This document shows, piece by piece, positions 1 to 8,717 of a DNA stretch of 64,000 nucleotides. The stretch spans positions 496,001 through 560,000 of the forward strand of contig NZ_SLYD01000002.1 of NCBI RefSeq assembly GCF_004340945.1, written 5' to 3'. The notes below the pieces were generated by a model that made no database searches, was not told where the DNA came from, and saw only the letters and a list, made by a program, of their open reading frames with translations. Position 1 is the stretch's first letter. Every line of letters begins with the position of its first letter. A program made the translations under genes and the position numbers. Source of the stretch: Sphingomonas sp. PP-F2F-A104-K0414 (GTDB lineage: Bacteria > Pseudomonadota > Alphaproteobacteria > Sphingomonadales > Sphingomonadaceae).

Positions 1-1275
<1,275 letters not shown>

Positions 1276-1294
1276 TGCGCGAAAGCCTGACAGC

Positions 1295-2131
1295 ATGACC
1301 AGCCGTCGCCGCCGGAGCGCGCTTTACATGCCCGCCTCCAACCCCCGCGCGATCGCCAAGGCGCGCACGTTGGACTGCGACGTCGTCATTCTCGACCTCG
1401 AGGATGCCGTCGCATCGGACGAGAAAACCACTGCGCGCGACCGCGTCGTCGAAGCCGCGCGCGAAGGCGGTTTCGGTTCGCGCGAACTCGTAGTGCGCGT
1501 CAACGGCCTCGGGACGCCCTGGTACGCGGACGACGTCGCGGCAGTGCGCGAGATCGGTGTCGGCGCGGTGCTCGTTCCCAAGGTGTCGTACCCCGCCGAT
1601 CTCGAGACCGTTCGTGCATCGCTTGGCGAAGATGGCCCGCCGATCTGGGCGATGATCGAGACCTGTGCCGCGATCCTGTCGCTGCCGACCTTGTCCCAAG
1701 CCGCATCAGCTACGCGACTGACGGCGCTGGTCGCCGGCACCAACGATCTTGCCAAGGAGATGCGGTGTCGTCTCGGGCCGGATCGCACGCCGCTGATGCC
1801 CGCGCTCACAGCAACCGTCATAGCCGCGCGGGCGGCTGGGATCGTCGCGCTGGACGGCGTTTGTAACGCGCTCGACGATGCGCAGCGCTTCGCCGCCGAG
1901 TGCGCGCAGGGCGCGATGCTGGGCTTCGATGGCAAGACGCTGATCCACCCGTCGCAGATCGAGGCGGCGAACGCGGGTTTCGCTCCTAGCAAGGAGGAGT
2001 TGGCAAGGGCACACCTGATCGTCGCCACGTTCGCCAAGCCGGAGAATGCCGACAAGGGCGCGATCCGACTGGATGGCCAGATGGTCGAGCGGCTGCATCT
2101 GGCCGAGGCGGAAGCGATGCTAGCAGATTGA
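1295..2131 (+). CDS. HpcH/HpaI aldolase/citrate lyase family protein (CoA ester lyase)
   Basis: A 278-residue TIM-barrel protein related to the citrate lyase beta subunit and malyl-CoA lyase/thioesterase. Family features visible are the N-terminal RSALYMPASNPRAI (CoA-site region), the acidic metal-binding stretch DVVILDLEDAV, the central IWAMIETCAAI, and a C-terminal GFDGKTLIHPSQI. Family members cleave or hydrolyse 3-hydroxyacyl-CoA esters such as malyl-CoA, citramalyl-CoA or citryl-CoA. The substrate cannot be told from sequence. It probably shares a transcript with pgm, 19 bp upstream, although no functional link is obvious. Confidence 0.88.
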   Translation: MTSRRRRSALYMPASNPRAIAKARTLDCDVVILDLEDAVASDEKTTARDRVVEAAREGGFGSRELVVRVNGLGTPWYADDVAAVREIGVGAVLVPKVSYPADLETVRASLGEDGPPIWAMIETCAAILSLPTLSQAASATRLTALVAGTNDLAKEMRCRLGPDRTPLMPALTATVIAARAAGIVALDGVCNALDDAQRFAAECAQGAMLGFDGKTLIHPSQIEAANAGFAPSKEELARAHLIVATFAKPENADKGAIRLDGQMVERLHLAEAEAMLAD

Positions 2132-2141
2132 GGCAGACTTT

Positions 2142-2259
2142 GATCCTCCCCTGCAAGGGGAGGTGGCAGTCCGCAGGACTGACGGGGTATCGCGCTATCG
2201 AAAGGGTGTCACTCCTCCGTCTGGCAAGCGCCAGCCACCTCCCCTTGCAGGGGAGGATC
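2142..2259. repeat. palindromic intergenic repeat, family A copy 1
   Basis: Two inverted arms, GATCCTCCCCTGCAAGGGGA at the left and its complement at the right, flank about 70 bp. Each arm is itself palindromic (CCCCT-GCA-AGGGG). The same arms occur at 14110-14235 and 27206-27326, and a collapsed version at 42174-42198. It lies between convergent genes and may also act as a bidirectional transcription stop. Confidence 0.85.
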
Positions 2260-2269
2260 GAAGACTTGG

Positions 2270-2563
2270 TTAGCCGTTTGCCTTCTTCCGTCGGGTGTCC
2301 CAACCCTTCTTCGCCGCAGCAGACTTCGCCGCATCGCTACGCCCCGCCGCTTGCTTCCCGCCACTGCGCGCAGACGCCTGCGTATCGGGCTTGCCGCGCC
2401 CTGAGCCGGACTTGTTGCCCCCGCCTGAATCCTTGTTCACCGTCGCCCAGGCACGCGCCTCAGCCTCGGACTCGGGGACACCCTTCGCCTCATAGCCATC
2501 CGCAATATGCGCAGCCTTGCGCTTCTGCTTATCCGTATACGCATCCTTGTCGCCCTGTGGCAT
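2270..2563 (-). CDS. small hydrophilic Lys/Gly-rich protein (plasmid-stabilisation-like annotation)
   Basis: A 97-residue very hydrophilic protein of unknown function. It begins MPQGDKDAYTDKQKRKA, continues with a conserved-looking HIADGYEAKGVPESEAEARAW and ATVNKDSGGG, and ends in a Lys/Ala/Gly-rich tail. Similar small proteins are common in proteobacteria and are often labelled plasmid stabilization protein without experimental basis. The ATG at 2563 is chosen because GAGGAGAGC lies just upstream; an in-frame ATG five codons further up overlaps that ribosome site. It has no signal peptide or membrane segment. The composition suggests a disordered, possibly nucleic-acid-binding or stress-related protein; that is inference. 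Confidence 0.75.
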   Translation of the reverse strand: MPQGDKDAYTDKQKRKAAHIADGYEAKGVPESEAEARAWATVNKDSGGGNKSGSGRGKPDTQASARSGGKQAAGRSDAAKSAAAKKGWDTRRKKANG

Positions 2564-2611
2564 TGCAGCTCTCCTCATCAGAGAGCATCAACGCTCAGGC
2601 CAACGTGGCGT

Positions 2612-3193
2612 TCATCGGCCGATCCAGTCCGCCACTTCGGTCGCGACCTGGTTCGCCGCCTGGTTGATCCCGGCCGCCGCCGACGTCGCATCGATCGCCG
2701 ACACCGGCACGCGCGCCTCGAAGCGGCGCTTCTCGACCGACGTCTTGCCCGCGCGGGTCAGCGATGCGTCGAACGTTACGACCGCCTGTCGCGTCGTCGC
2801 ATCCAGCCCGAACGACCGCAACTCGCCACCAAGCAATCCACCTGGATCGCCAATCGACTGCGCAGTCGACAGCACGACCAGCCCAGTCCGCGACGCAACC
2901 GTATCCGACACGAGCCGCGCGAACAGGCGAGCCGGCGGCTCCGCCCACTGCGCATCGGTCACGTACGCGATCGACGTCGGCGTGGCCTGCACCGGCACGC
3001 GCGCGGTCGCGAGCGACTGCGGCACGACCGGCACCTGAATCGTGATCGACTTAGCGGTCGCCGAATCCTGGTTCTGGCCGACCGGCACCGACGAAGAGCT
3101 CGTTAGCGTCAACAGCGTGGGAGGCGGTTTCGCGCCGAAGCTGATGCACCCGGCAAGTGGCAGCATCGCGATCAGGATGAGCGGTGTCTTCAT
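2612..3193 (-). CDS. ABC-type transport auxiliary lipoprotein (Mla/PqiC-like)
   Basis: A lipoprotein of about 193 residues, last gene of the Mla-type operon. A short signal peptide ends in the lipobox LAGC (MKTPLILIAMLPLAGCISFG). The body resembles the ABC_trans_aux family, which partners MCE proteins in the periplasm, probably anchored in the outer membrane. The ATG at 3193 gives a normal signal peptide. A GTG at 3205 overlaps the mlaD stop (GTGA) and could serve as a coupled start adding four residues. The gene starts 8 bp after mlaD, so the two are almost certainly co-translated. Confidence 0.9.
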   Translation of the reverse strand: MKTPLILIAMLPLAGCISFGAKPPPTLLTLTSSSSVPVGQNQDSATAKSITIQVPVVPQSLATARVPVQATPTSIAYVTDAQWAEPPARLFARLVSDTVASRTGLVVLSTAQSIGDPGGLLGGELRSFGLDATTRQAVVTFDASLTRAGKTSVEKRRFEARVPVSAIDATSAAAGINQAANQVATEVADWIGR

Positions 3194-3201
3194 GGCGTGC
3201 C

Positions 3202-4164
3202 TCACTTACCCTTGTAATCCGGGAGCTTCTGCTGCCCGATCAGCGAACTTGCACCCTGCTGGTCGACCTTCTCGGCGACCGACGACAATGCCGCCGCGGT
3301 CGTCCGCAGGTCGTGGACCAGACGGTTGGCCTCGGGAATCGTCGTCTTCGAGAATGCCTGCAAGCCCGGCCGCGCATCGCCGATCGCGGCGTTGAGCGTC
3401 TCGGCGCTCTGCTGCGCAGACGTGATCGCCTTGTTCAGGTTCGCCATCGCCGGCTTCACGTCCTCGGACAGAACCCCGTTGGTGGTCTTGGCCAGCACGC
3501 CGAACTGCTGCGCGGCATCGCCCGCCTGCTGGATCGCGACGCGGGTCTGCGCGAGCGTCGCGGCGATCTCCGGACCACGATCGGCGAGCGCATCGGTCAG
3601 CCGGTTGGTGTTCTCGAGGATGCCAGCGATCGACGCCTGGTTACGATCGGTCAGCAACCCGGTCAGGCGCTCGGTCAGCGTCGACAGACGCTCGAGCAAC
3701 TGCGGTGCCGAGTTCAGGATCGCGCCGAGTCCGCCCTGCTTGGTCGGGATGACCGGCACGCCGTACGGGCAAGGCTGGCCATTGACGTCGGGGCACGCGA
3801 CCGGCGGTGCACCTTTCCGCGCGCCATCTAGCGAGACCTGGCTGACGCCGGTGAAGCCGACGCCCGAGATCGACGCGGTCGTGCCCTGCAGCACCGGCGT
3901 CTCGTCGTTGACGCTGATCCGGACGCGGACGAACTGAGGATCGTTCTTCCACAACGAAATCGTCTTCACCTGGCCCGACGGCACGCCCGAGAACACGACG
4001 GCAGAGCCGCGCGCGAGCCCGTCGACCGACTGGCGGAAGAAGATGTCGTATTCCTTCTCTTCCTTGCCGCCCAGCCGCGCGATCCACACGGTGAACAGCG
4101 CTAGCAGGGCCAGCAGGATCAGCACGACGGCGCCGACTAGGACGTGGTTCGAACGGGTTTCCAT
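3202..4164 (-). CDS. mlaD: MlaD family MCE-domain protein
   Basis: Periplasmic substrate-binding component (320 residues) of an ABC lipid transporter, anchored in the inner membrane. One N-terminal membrane helix (residues about 8-28) is followed by the MCE domain (FFRQSVDGLARGSAVVFSGV, ISGVGFTGVSQVSLDG). A long helical C-terminal part of about 170 residues (SAPQLLERLSTLTERL and so on) is typical of MCE proteins that form a tunnel or needle. The stop overlaps nothing downstream, but its ATG overlaps the mlaF stop by one base (TGATG), showing operon structure mlaE-mlaF-mlaD-lipoprotein. The expected role is phospholipid traffic between inner and outer membrane. Confidence 0.93.
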   Translation of the reverse strand: METRSNHVLVGAVVLILLALLALFTVWIARLGGKEEKEYDIFFRQSVDGLARGSAVVFSGVPSGQVKTISLWKNDPQFVRVRISVNDETPVLQGTTASISGVGFTGVSQVSLDGARKGAPPVACPDVNGQPCPYGVPVIPTKQGGLGAILNSAPQLLERLSTLTERLTGLLTDRNQASIAGILENTNRLTDALADRGPEIAATLAQTRVAIQQAGDAAQQFGVLAKTTNGVLSEDVKPAMANLNKAITSAQQSAETLNAAIGDARPGLQAFSKTTIPEANRLVHDLRTTAAALSSVAEKVDQQGASSLIGQQKLPDYKGK

Positions 4165-5060
4165 CAGCGCGTCCTTGCTTCTTTCTCGGCGTATGTCGCG
4201 TCGGCGTCGTCCGGCGCGGACTGCTTGGACTGGACTTCAGTAGGGTGTTGGGCTGCTTGCTCGTCGGCGCGCTCGTGCGCCTCCTGCGTCGCGACCGCGG
4301 CACGGCCGCGGGGCCCCTTGAAATATTCTTCGATCCACGGGTGATCGAGCGCGATTAGCTCGTCGATCGTGCCGACCGCGATGACCTTCTTGTCGGCAAG
4401 CACCGCGACCCGGTCGCAGATCGCATACAGCGTATCGAGATCGTGCGTGATCAGGAACACGGTCAGCCCCAGCGTCTTCTGCAACGACTGGGTCAGCCCA
4501 TCGAACGCTGCCGCACCGATCGGATCGAGCCCCGCGGTCGGCTCGTCGAGGAACAGCAGTTCGGGATCGAGCGCGAGCGCACGGGCGAGGCCCGCACGCT
4601 TCTTCATGCCGCCCGAAAGCTCGGCGGGAAACTTGTTCGCGGCGTCGGCAGGCAAACCCGTCATCACCACCTTGTACGACGCGATTTCCGCGAGCAGCGC
4701 CGGCGACAGGTCCGGATAGAACTCGCGCAACGGCACTTCGACGTTCTCGGCCACCGTCAGCGTCGAGAACAGCGCGCCGCCCTGGAACAGCACGCCCCAG
4801 CGCTTGCGGATCTCGGTCGCCTCGGTTTCCTCGCGGCCGATATTGGGCTCGCCGAACACCGTGATCTCACCCGCGACCGGCGTCTGCAGGCCGATGATCG
4901 AGCGCATGAGCACCGACTTGCCGGTACCCGATCCGCCGACGACGCCAAGGATCTCGCCGCGCCGCACGTCAAGGTCGAGCCCCTCGTGCACCACGGAATC
5001 GCCGAACGCGTTCTTCAGCCCCTTCACGGAGATGATGATATCGTCTTGCTTGCGGGGCAT
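4164..5060 (-). CDS. mlaF: ABC transporter ATP-binding protein (MlaF-like)
   Basis: A cytoplasmic ATPase of 298 residues powering the Mla-type transporter. It shows Walker A GGSGTGKS, the Q-loop FQGGALF, the signature LSGGMKKRAGLARAL, Walker B ELLFLDEPTAGLD and the switch histidine in ITHDLDT. It has an unusually long, charged, probably disordered C-terminus of about 45 residues after the ATPase core (ending EKEARTR). The ATG at 5060 overlaps the mlaE stop (TGATG) and its stop overlaps the mlaD start, so the three genes are translationally coupled. Confidence 0.95.
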   Translation of the reverse strand: MPRKQDDIIISVKGLKNAFGDSVVHEGLDLDVRRGEILGVVGGSGTGKSVLMRSIIGLQTPVAGEITVFGEPNIGREETEATEIRKRWGVLFQGGALFSTLTVAENVEVPLREFYPDLSPALLAEIASYKVVMTGLPADAANKFPAELSGGMKKRAGLARALALDPELLFLDEPTAGLDPIGAAAFDGLTQSLQKTLGLTVFLITHDLDTLYAICDRVAVLADKKVIAVGTIDELIALDHPWIEEYFKGPRGRAAVATQEAHERADEQAAQHPTEVQSKQSAPDDADATYAEKEARTR

Positions 5061-6169
5061 CAGTCCCAACCTAGCCAGGTGAAGAAGACCGCGAAGAACG
5101 CGTCGAGGACGATCACCAGGAAGATGCCCTGGACGACCGCGGAGGTGGTGCGAAGGCCGACCTGTTCGGCATCCGATTCGACCTGCATGCCCTGGAAGCA
5201 GCCGGCGATCGCGATGATCGCGCCGAACACCGGCGCCTTGATCAGCGAGATGTAGAGATCGGTGATCGGCACGACCTCGCGGATACGCGCGATGAAGGTG
5301 ACCGGCGGAATGCCGAGCTGGACCCAGCAGAGCAGCCCGCCGCCGATGATCGCGATCACCGAGGCGTAGAAGCCGAGCAGCGGCATCATCACGATCGCGG
5401 CGAGCACGCGGGGCAGCACCAGCGCCTCCATCGGCGACACGCCGATCGTCCGCATCGCGTCGATCTCTTCGGTCAATTTCATCGTGCCGAGCTGCGCCGC
5501 GAACGCCGAGCCTGAGCGACCGGCGACCATGATCGCGGTCATCAGCAAACCTAGTTCGCGGATCGTCAGCCGGCCGACGAGATTGATCGTGAACACTTCG
5601 GCACCGAACTGGCGGAGCTGGACCGCGCCCTGCTGCGCGATGACCATGCCGATCAGAAAACTCATCAGCCCGACGATGCCGAGCGCGGCGACGCCGACAA
5701 CCTCGAACCGCTGGACCACCGCGTTGAAGCGGAAGCGGCGCGGATGGCGGATGACGCTGCCGAACGCGATCGTGGTCGCGCCGAGAAACCCGAGCAGGCC
5801 GAGCATGGTCTTGCCCGACAGGACGATTGCATCGCCGATCTCGCCGAGCACGCGGCTGGCCGCGTTGACCTTGGCGGGCCTGGCGGCGAGCGGCTGATCG
5901 GAAGCGACGACCTGATCGAACAGCGCCTGGTCGTTGGCATCGAGCCCGTCGATCGTCGCATCGTTGCGCGCCGCGAACCGGTGGACGACCCAGGCGCCGA
6001 TCGTGTCGATCCGGTCGACCCCGCTCAGGTCGACATGCTTCACCGAAGCCGCGTCGATCGCCTCGAGCCGATCGGGCAGATTGCCGATCTTTGCGAGCGA
6101 CAGATCGCCGGTAAAGCGAAGCGTGCCGGTATCGGCACCGTCCTGCTGAAAATCGGCCATCGCGCTCAT
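5060..6169 (-). CDS. mlaE: MlaE family permease with N-terminal STAS domain
   Basis: Inner-membrane permease of the Mla-type lipid transporter, about 369 residues. An N-terminal STAS-like domain (residues about 5-95, with HVDLSGVDRIDTIGAW) precedes the permease domain, which has about five membrane segments and the conserved MVAGRSGSAFAAQLGTM and MRTIGVSPMEALV. In E. coli the STAS function is a separate protein (MlaB), so this is a fused MlaB-MlaE form, common in alphaproteobacteria. A GTG at 6178 would add three residues; the ATG at 6169 with AAGGTG upstream is preferred. It is divergent from the HAD phosphatase gene. Confidence 0.92.
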   Translation of the reverse strand: MSAMADFQQDGADTGTLRFTGDLSLAKIGNLPDRLEAIDAASVKHVDLSGVDRIDTIGAWVVHRFAARNDATIDGLDANDQALFDQVVASDQPLAARPAKVNAASRVLGEIGDAIVLSGKTMLGLLGFLGATTIAFGSVIRHPRRFRFNAVVQRFEVVGVAALGIVGLMSFLIGMVIAQQGAVQLRQFGAEVFTINLVGRLTIRELGLLMTAIMVAGRSGSAFAAQLGTMKLTEEIDAMRTIGVSPMEALVLPRVLAAIVMMPLLGFYASVIAIIGGGLLCWVQLGIPPVTFIARIREVVPITDLYISLIKAPVFGAIIAIAGCFQGMQVESDAEQVGLRTTSAVVQGIFLVIVLDAFFAVFFTWLGWD

Positions 6170-6231
6170 CGGGGGCACCTTTGCGGCAAAGTGACTGGAT
6201 CGGCAAGATGAATGCGGCGTAAGTCGCGACG

Positions 6232-6936
6232 ATGACCGAATTGCCTTCCGCCGCCCCGTCCGTCCGTCTCGCGATCTACGACATGGACAAGACGATCACG
6301 CACGCGCCGACCTGGACGCCGTTCCTGCTCCACACCGCGAAGAAAGGCGGCGCGCCGTGGCGGCTGGCGCTCGTCCCGTTCGCCGGAGTCGCCGCGCTCG
6401 GCTATGTCGGCAAGCTGATCAGCCGCGGCCGGCTCAAATACCTGATGCAGCGGATGATGCTCGGCAAGCGCATGACCCCCGCCGAAGAACGCCGGGCGGC
6501 CGAAACCTTCGCCGACCGCGTGATGCGCGACGGCGTGTTCGCGAGCGCCCGCGCGCAGATCGAGGCGGACCGCGCCGCCGGCTACCGGCTGGTGATGGCA
6601 ACCGCGTCGTACCGATTCTACGTCGAGGCGATCGCGCGGCGACTGGGCTTCGACGCGGTGATCGGCACCGAAAGCCTGCGCGACCGCGACGGCGTCCTGC
6701 TCGCCGGCATCGAAGGCGAGAACTGCTACGGCCCGGCCAAACTGCGGATGATCCAGGCCTGGATGGACCGCGAAGGGATCGCGCGCGAGACCGCGCACGT
6801 CCGCTTCTATTCCGACCATGTTTCGGACGCCCCGACCTTCGAATGGGCCGACGAACCCTTCGCGGTGAACGCGCATGGCCCGCTGCGGTTGTTGGCGAAG
6901 GCCAAGGGTTGGGCAATGCCGGATTGGGAGCGGTAG
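6232..6936 (+). CDS. HAD-IB family phosphatase
   Basis: A 234-residue haloacid-dehalogenase superfamily phosphatase of the SerB/CicA-like IB group. Motif I is DMDKTIT (nucleophile Asp17, acid/base Asp19). Motif II is the threonine/serine in MATASYRF, motif III a lysine in YGPAKLRMI, and motif IV SDHVSDAPTFEWAD. The cap between motifs I and II is helical. The substrate is unknown; relatives act on phosphoserine-like or lipid-linked phosphates. It is divergently oriented from the Mla operon, with a 62 bp shared upstream region. Confidence 0.88.
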   Translation: MTELPSAAPSVRLAIYDMDKTITHAPTWTPFLLHTAKKGGAPWRLALVPFAGVAALGYVGKLISRGRLKYLMQRMMLGKRMTPAEERRAAETFADRVMRDGVFASARAQIEADRAAGYRLVMATASYRFYVEAIARRLGFDAVIGTESLRDRDGVLLAGIEGENCYGPAKLRMIQAWMDREGIARETAHVRFYSDHVSDAPTFEWADEPFAVNAHGPLRLLAKAKGWAMPDWER

Positions 6937-7226
6937 CTCCGTTGCGAGACGAGTGCCCGGTTAAGACAACCTACCGGGTAACTATCATCCAATTGTCGCC
7001 GTTCGGCACAGTCGCGGTGTTTTGAAGCGGAGACACCCTCAGCCGTTACGCCAACGACAAGCCGGGAAAAGATTGGCAGAACATCGCACGCCTGACAACC
7101 GAATTGCCCCGTTCTCGACGTAACTAGGTCAAGCGCTCGATTTCGAAACTCCCCTCATTGCATAAAACGACCTGACTGAGGTACCTGAACGGAAGCAAAC
7201 AGATTTTTTTCGCCTCTGGGGGTCCC

Positions 7227-7350
7227 ATGGCAAGTTTGGTCGAAGAGATCACCGCCGCACAACGTAACGTTCGCACCGACGCCTATCAAATGTCGATTGG
7301 CGAAATTGTGAGCCTTTACGAAGAGGGCGACTTAATAATTGACCCGGAGT
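7227..7350 (+). pseudogene. truncated DUF262 (GmrS-type restriction protein) relic
   Basis: The first 41 codons, beginning MASLVEEITAAQRNVRTDA and continuing QMSIGEIVSLYEEGDLIIDP, match the conserved start of DUF262/GmrSD-type proteins. In that family the sequence normally continues PEFQR-(L/I)-(F/Y)-RW. Here similarity stops after PEF at about 7350; the frame runs on for 155 codons only as antisense of the DUF445 gene. GGGGGT precedes the ATG. The surrounding 6937-7350 is visibly more AT-rich (for example TTAATAATTG, a run of Ts at 7203) than the flanks. The stretch 6937-7226 holds no other gene I can recognise. I read this as the stump of an imported defence gene deleted up to the DUF445 stop. 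Confidence 0.65.
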
Positions 7351-7361
7351 TTCCTACCCCA

Positions 7362-8630
7362 TCACAACAGCACATCGACGCTGTGGATCACCAAACCGAC
7401 CAACCCACCAACGATCGTGCCGTTCACGCGGATATATTGCAGGTCGCGGCCGACCGCGTTCTCGAGGCGGCTGGTGATCGTGTCGGCGTCCCAGCTGCGG
7501 ACGGTTTCGGACACCAGCTTGACGATGCCGTCGCCGTAGTCGGCCGCCGCGCCGACGGCCGCGCGGCGCACGAAGCGGTTGATCGTGCGCGACATCCGCG
7601 GGTCGTGCTGCAGCGTTTCGCCGAGCTGGCGCAGGATGTCGCCGAGCTTGCCCGCCATCGCCCGCTCGGGATCGCGCGCGATCGCCAGCAGGGCACCGCG
7701 CGCCTGCTCCCACAACCCGTCGAGCCAGCGCTGCATCGCCGGATTGTCGAGCAGGTCGTTCTTCATCGTCTCGACCCGCTCGCGCATGCGGCGGTCGTAT
7801 TGGAGATCCCAGGCTAGGCGATCGAGTCCCTCTTCTGCTTTCAGGCGCAAGGGATGCTCGGGGTCCTCGGCCATCTCCGCGAGCAGCTTGTCGAAGCCGC
7901 TGATCAGCTTGTCCGCGACGGTGGTGTCGAGACCGGTCCAGCGCAGGATCGAGCCGGCCTTGTCGTGGACCATCGCACGGACGAGGTGGTCGTTCGCCGC
8001 CAGCGTCTTCGCCGCCCAGCGGATCGCGCTTTCGAGCAGCGGCGCGTGACGGCGCTCGGCGATCGCGGCCTTCAGCAGCTGGCCAAGGATCGGCGAGACT
8101 TCGGTGGCGCGCAGGCGTGCGCCGATCCCCGCCTTGACCATCCCGCCGAGCCGCGCCGGGTCGAGCCCTTCCAAGACCTGCGCGACCAGCTTCGACGCGC
8201 CCTGCCGGAAGCGGCCCCCTGCCCCCTCGGGCGGATCGGTGAGCCAGCGCGCGATCGCGCCCGCCACGTCGAGCCGGCGGGTGCGCCGCGCGATCACGAC
8301 CGGAATCAGGAAGTTCGCGCGGAGGAACTGCGCGAGCGTGTCGCCGATCCGGTCCTTGTTGCGCGGCACAATCGCGGTGTGGGGAATCGGCAGGCCGAGC
8401 GGGTGCCGGAACAGCGCGGTGACCGCGAACCAGTCCGCCAGACCGCCGACCATCGCCGCCTCGGCAAACGCGCGGACGAATCCGAACGCCGGGTGGACGG
8501 GGACGAGTGCACGGCTGACGAAGAACGTCGCGGCCATGAACACGAGCAGACCGGTGGCGACGATCCGCATGCGGACGAGCGCCGGCGGGGGGGCTTCGCC
8601 GGCCGGGCGCATACGGGGTAAAAGCGTCAT
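7362..8630 (-). CDS. DUF445 family membrane protein
   Basis: A 422-residue YjiN-like protein of unknown function. A membrane helix (residues about 21-43), the family's hallmark GGLADWFAVTALFRHPLGLPIPHTAIVPRNKD (residues about 62-93), long alpha-helical domains, and a second hydrophobic C-terminal segment (NGTIVGGLVGLVIH) are visible. The protein ends four residues after that segment, a normal family end, so the gene looks intact although it abuts the DUF262 relic. The N-terminal coding region contains a run of seven Gs (near 8584). It is monocistronic, separated from the RND genes by an inverted repeat. Confidence 0.88.
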   Translation of the reverse strand: MTLLPRMRPAGEAPPPALVRMRIVATGLLVFMAATFFVSRALVPVHPAFGFVRAFAEAAMVGGLADWFAVTALFRHPLGLPIPHTAIVPRNKDRIGDTLAQFLRANFLIPVVIARRTRRLDVAGAIARWLTDPPEGAGGRFRQGASKLVAQVLEGLDPARLGGMVKAGIGARLRATEVSPILGQLLKAAIAERRHAPLLESAIRWAAKTLAANDHLVRAMVHDKAGSILRWTGLDTTVADKLISGFDKLLAEMAEDPEHPLRLKAEEGLDRLAWDLQYDRRMRERVETMKNDLLDNPAMQRWLDGLWEQARGALLAIARDPERAMAGKLGDILRQLGETLQHDPRMSRTINRFVRRAAVGAAADYGDGIVKLVSETVRSWDADTITSRLENAVGRDLQYIRVNGTIVGGLVGLVIHSVDVLL

Positions 8631-8643
8631 GCCCGTAACAATC

Positions 8644-8692
8644 CCCGGGCGCCCCGAATGTTCACGCCGTTGCGGCGGTTCGGGTGCCCGGG
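8644..8692. repeat. inverted repeat downstream of the RND genes
   Basis: The arms CCCGGGCGCCCCGAA and TTCGGGTGCCCGGG (one mismatch) flank a 20-base loop. It lies 26 bp after the permease stop, on the transcript's downstream side, so it may act as a transcription stop or mRNA 3' stabiliser. No T-run follows. Confidence 0.5.
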
Positions 8693-8717
8693 TGCAGAGG
8701 GGCGTGCCGGGGATGAC

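Noticed and set aside
7351..7817. Continuation of the DUF262-like frame for 155 codons
   Set aside because: After 7350 it runs antisense through the intact DUF445 gene and has no DUF262 similarity.
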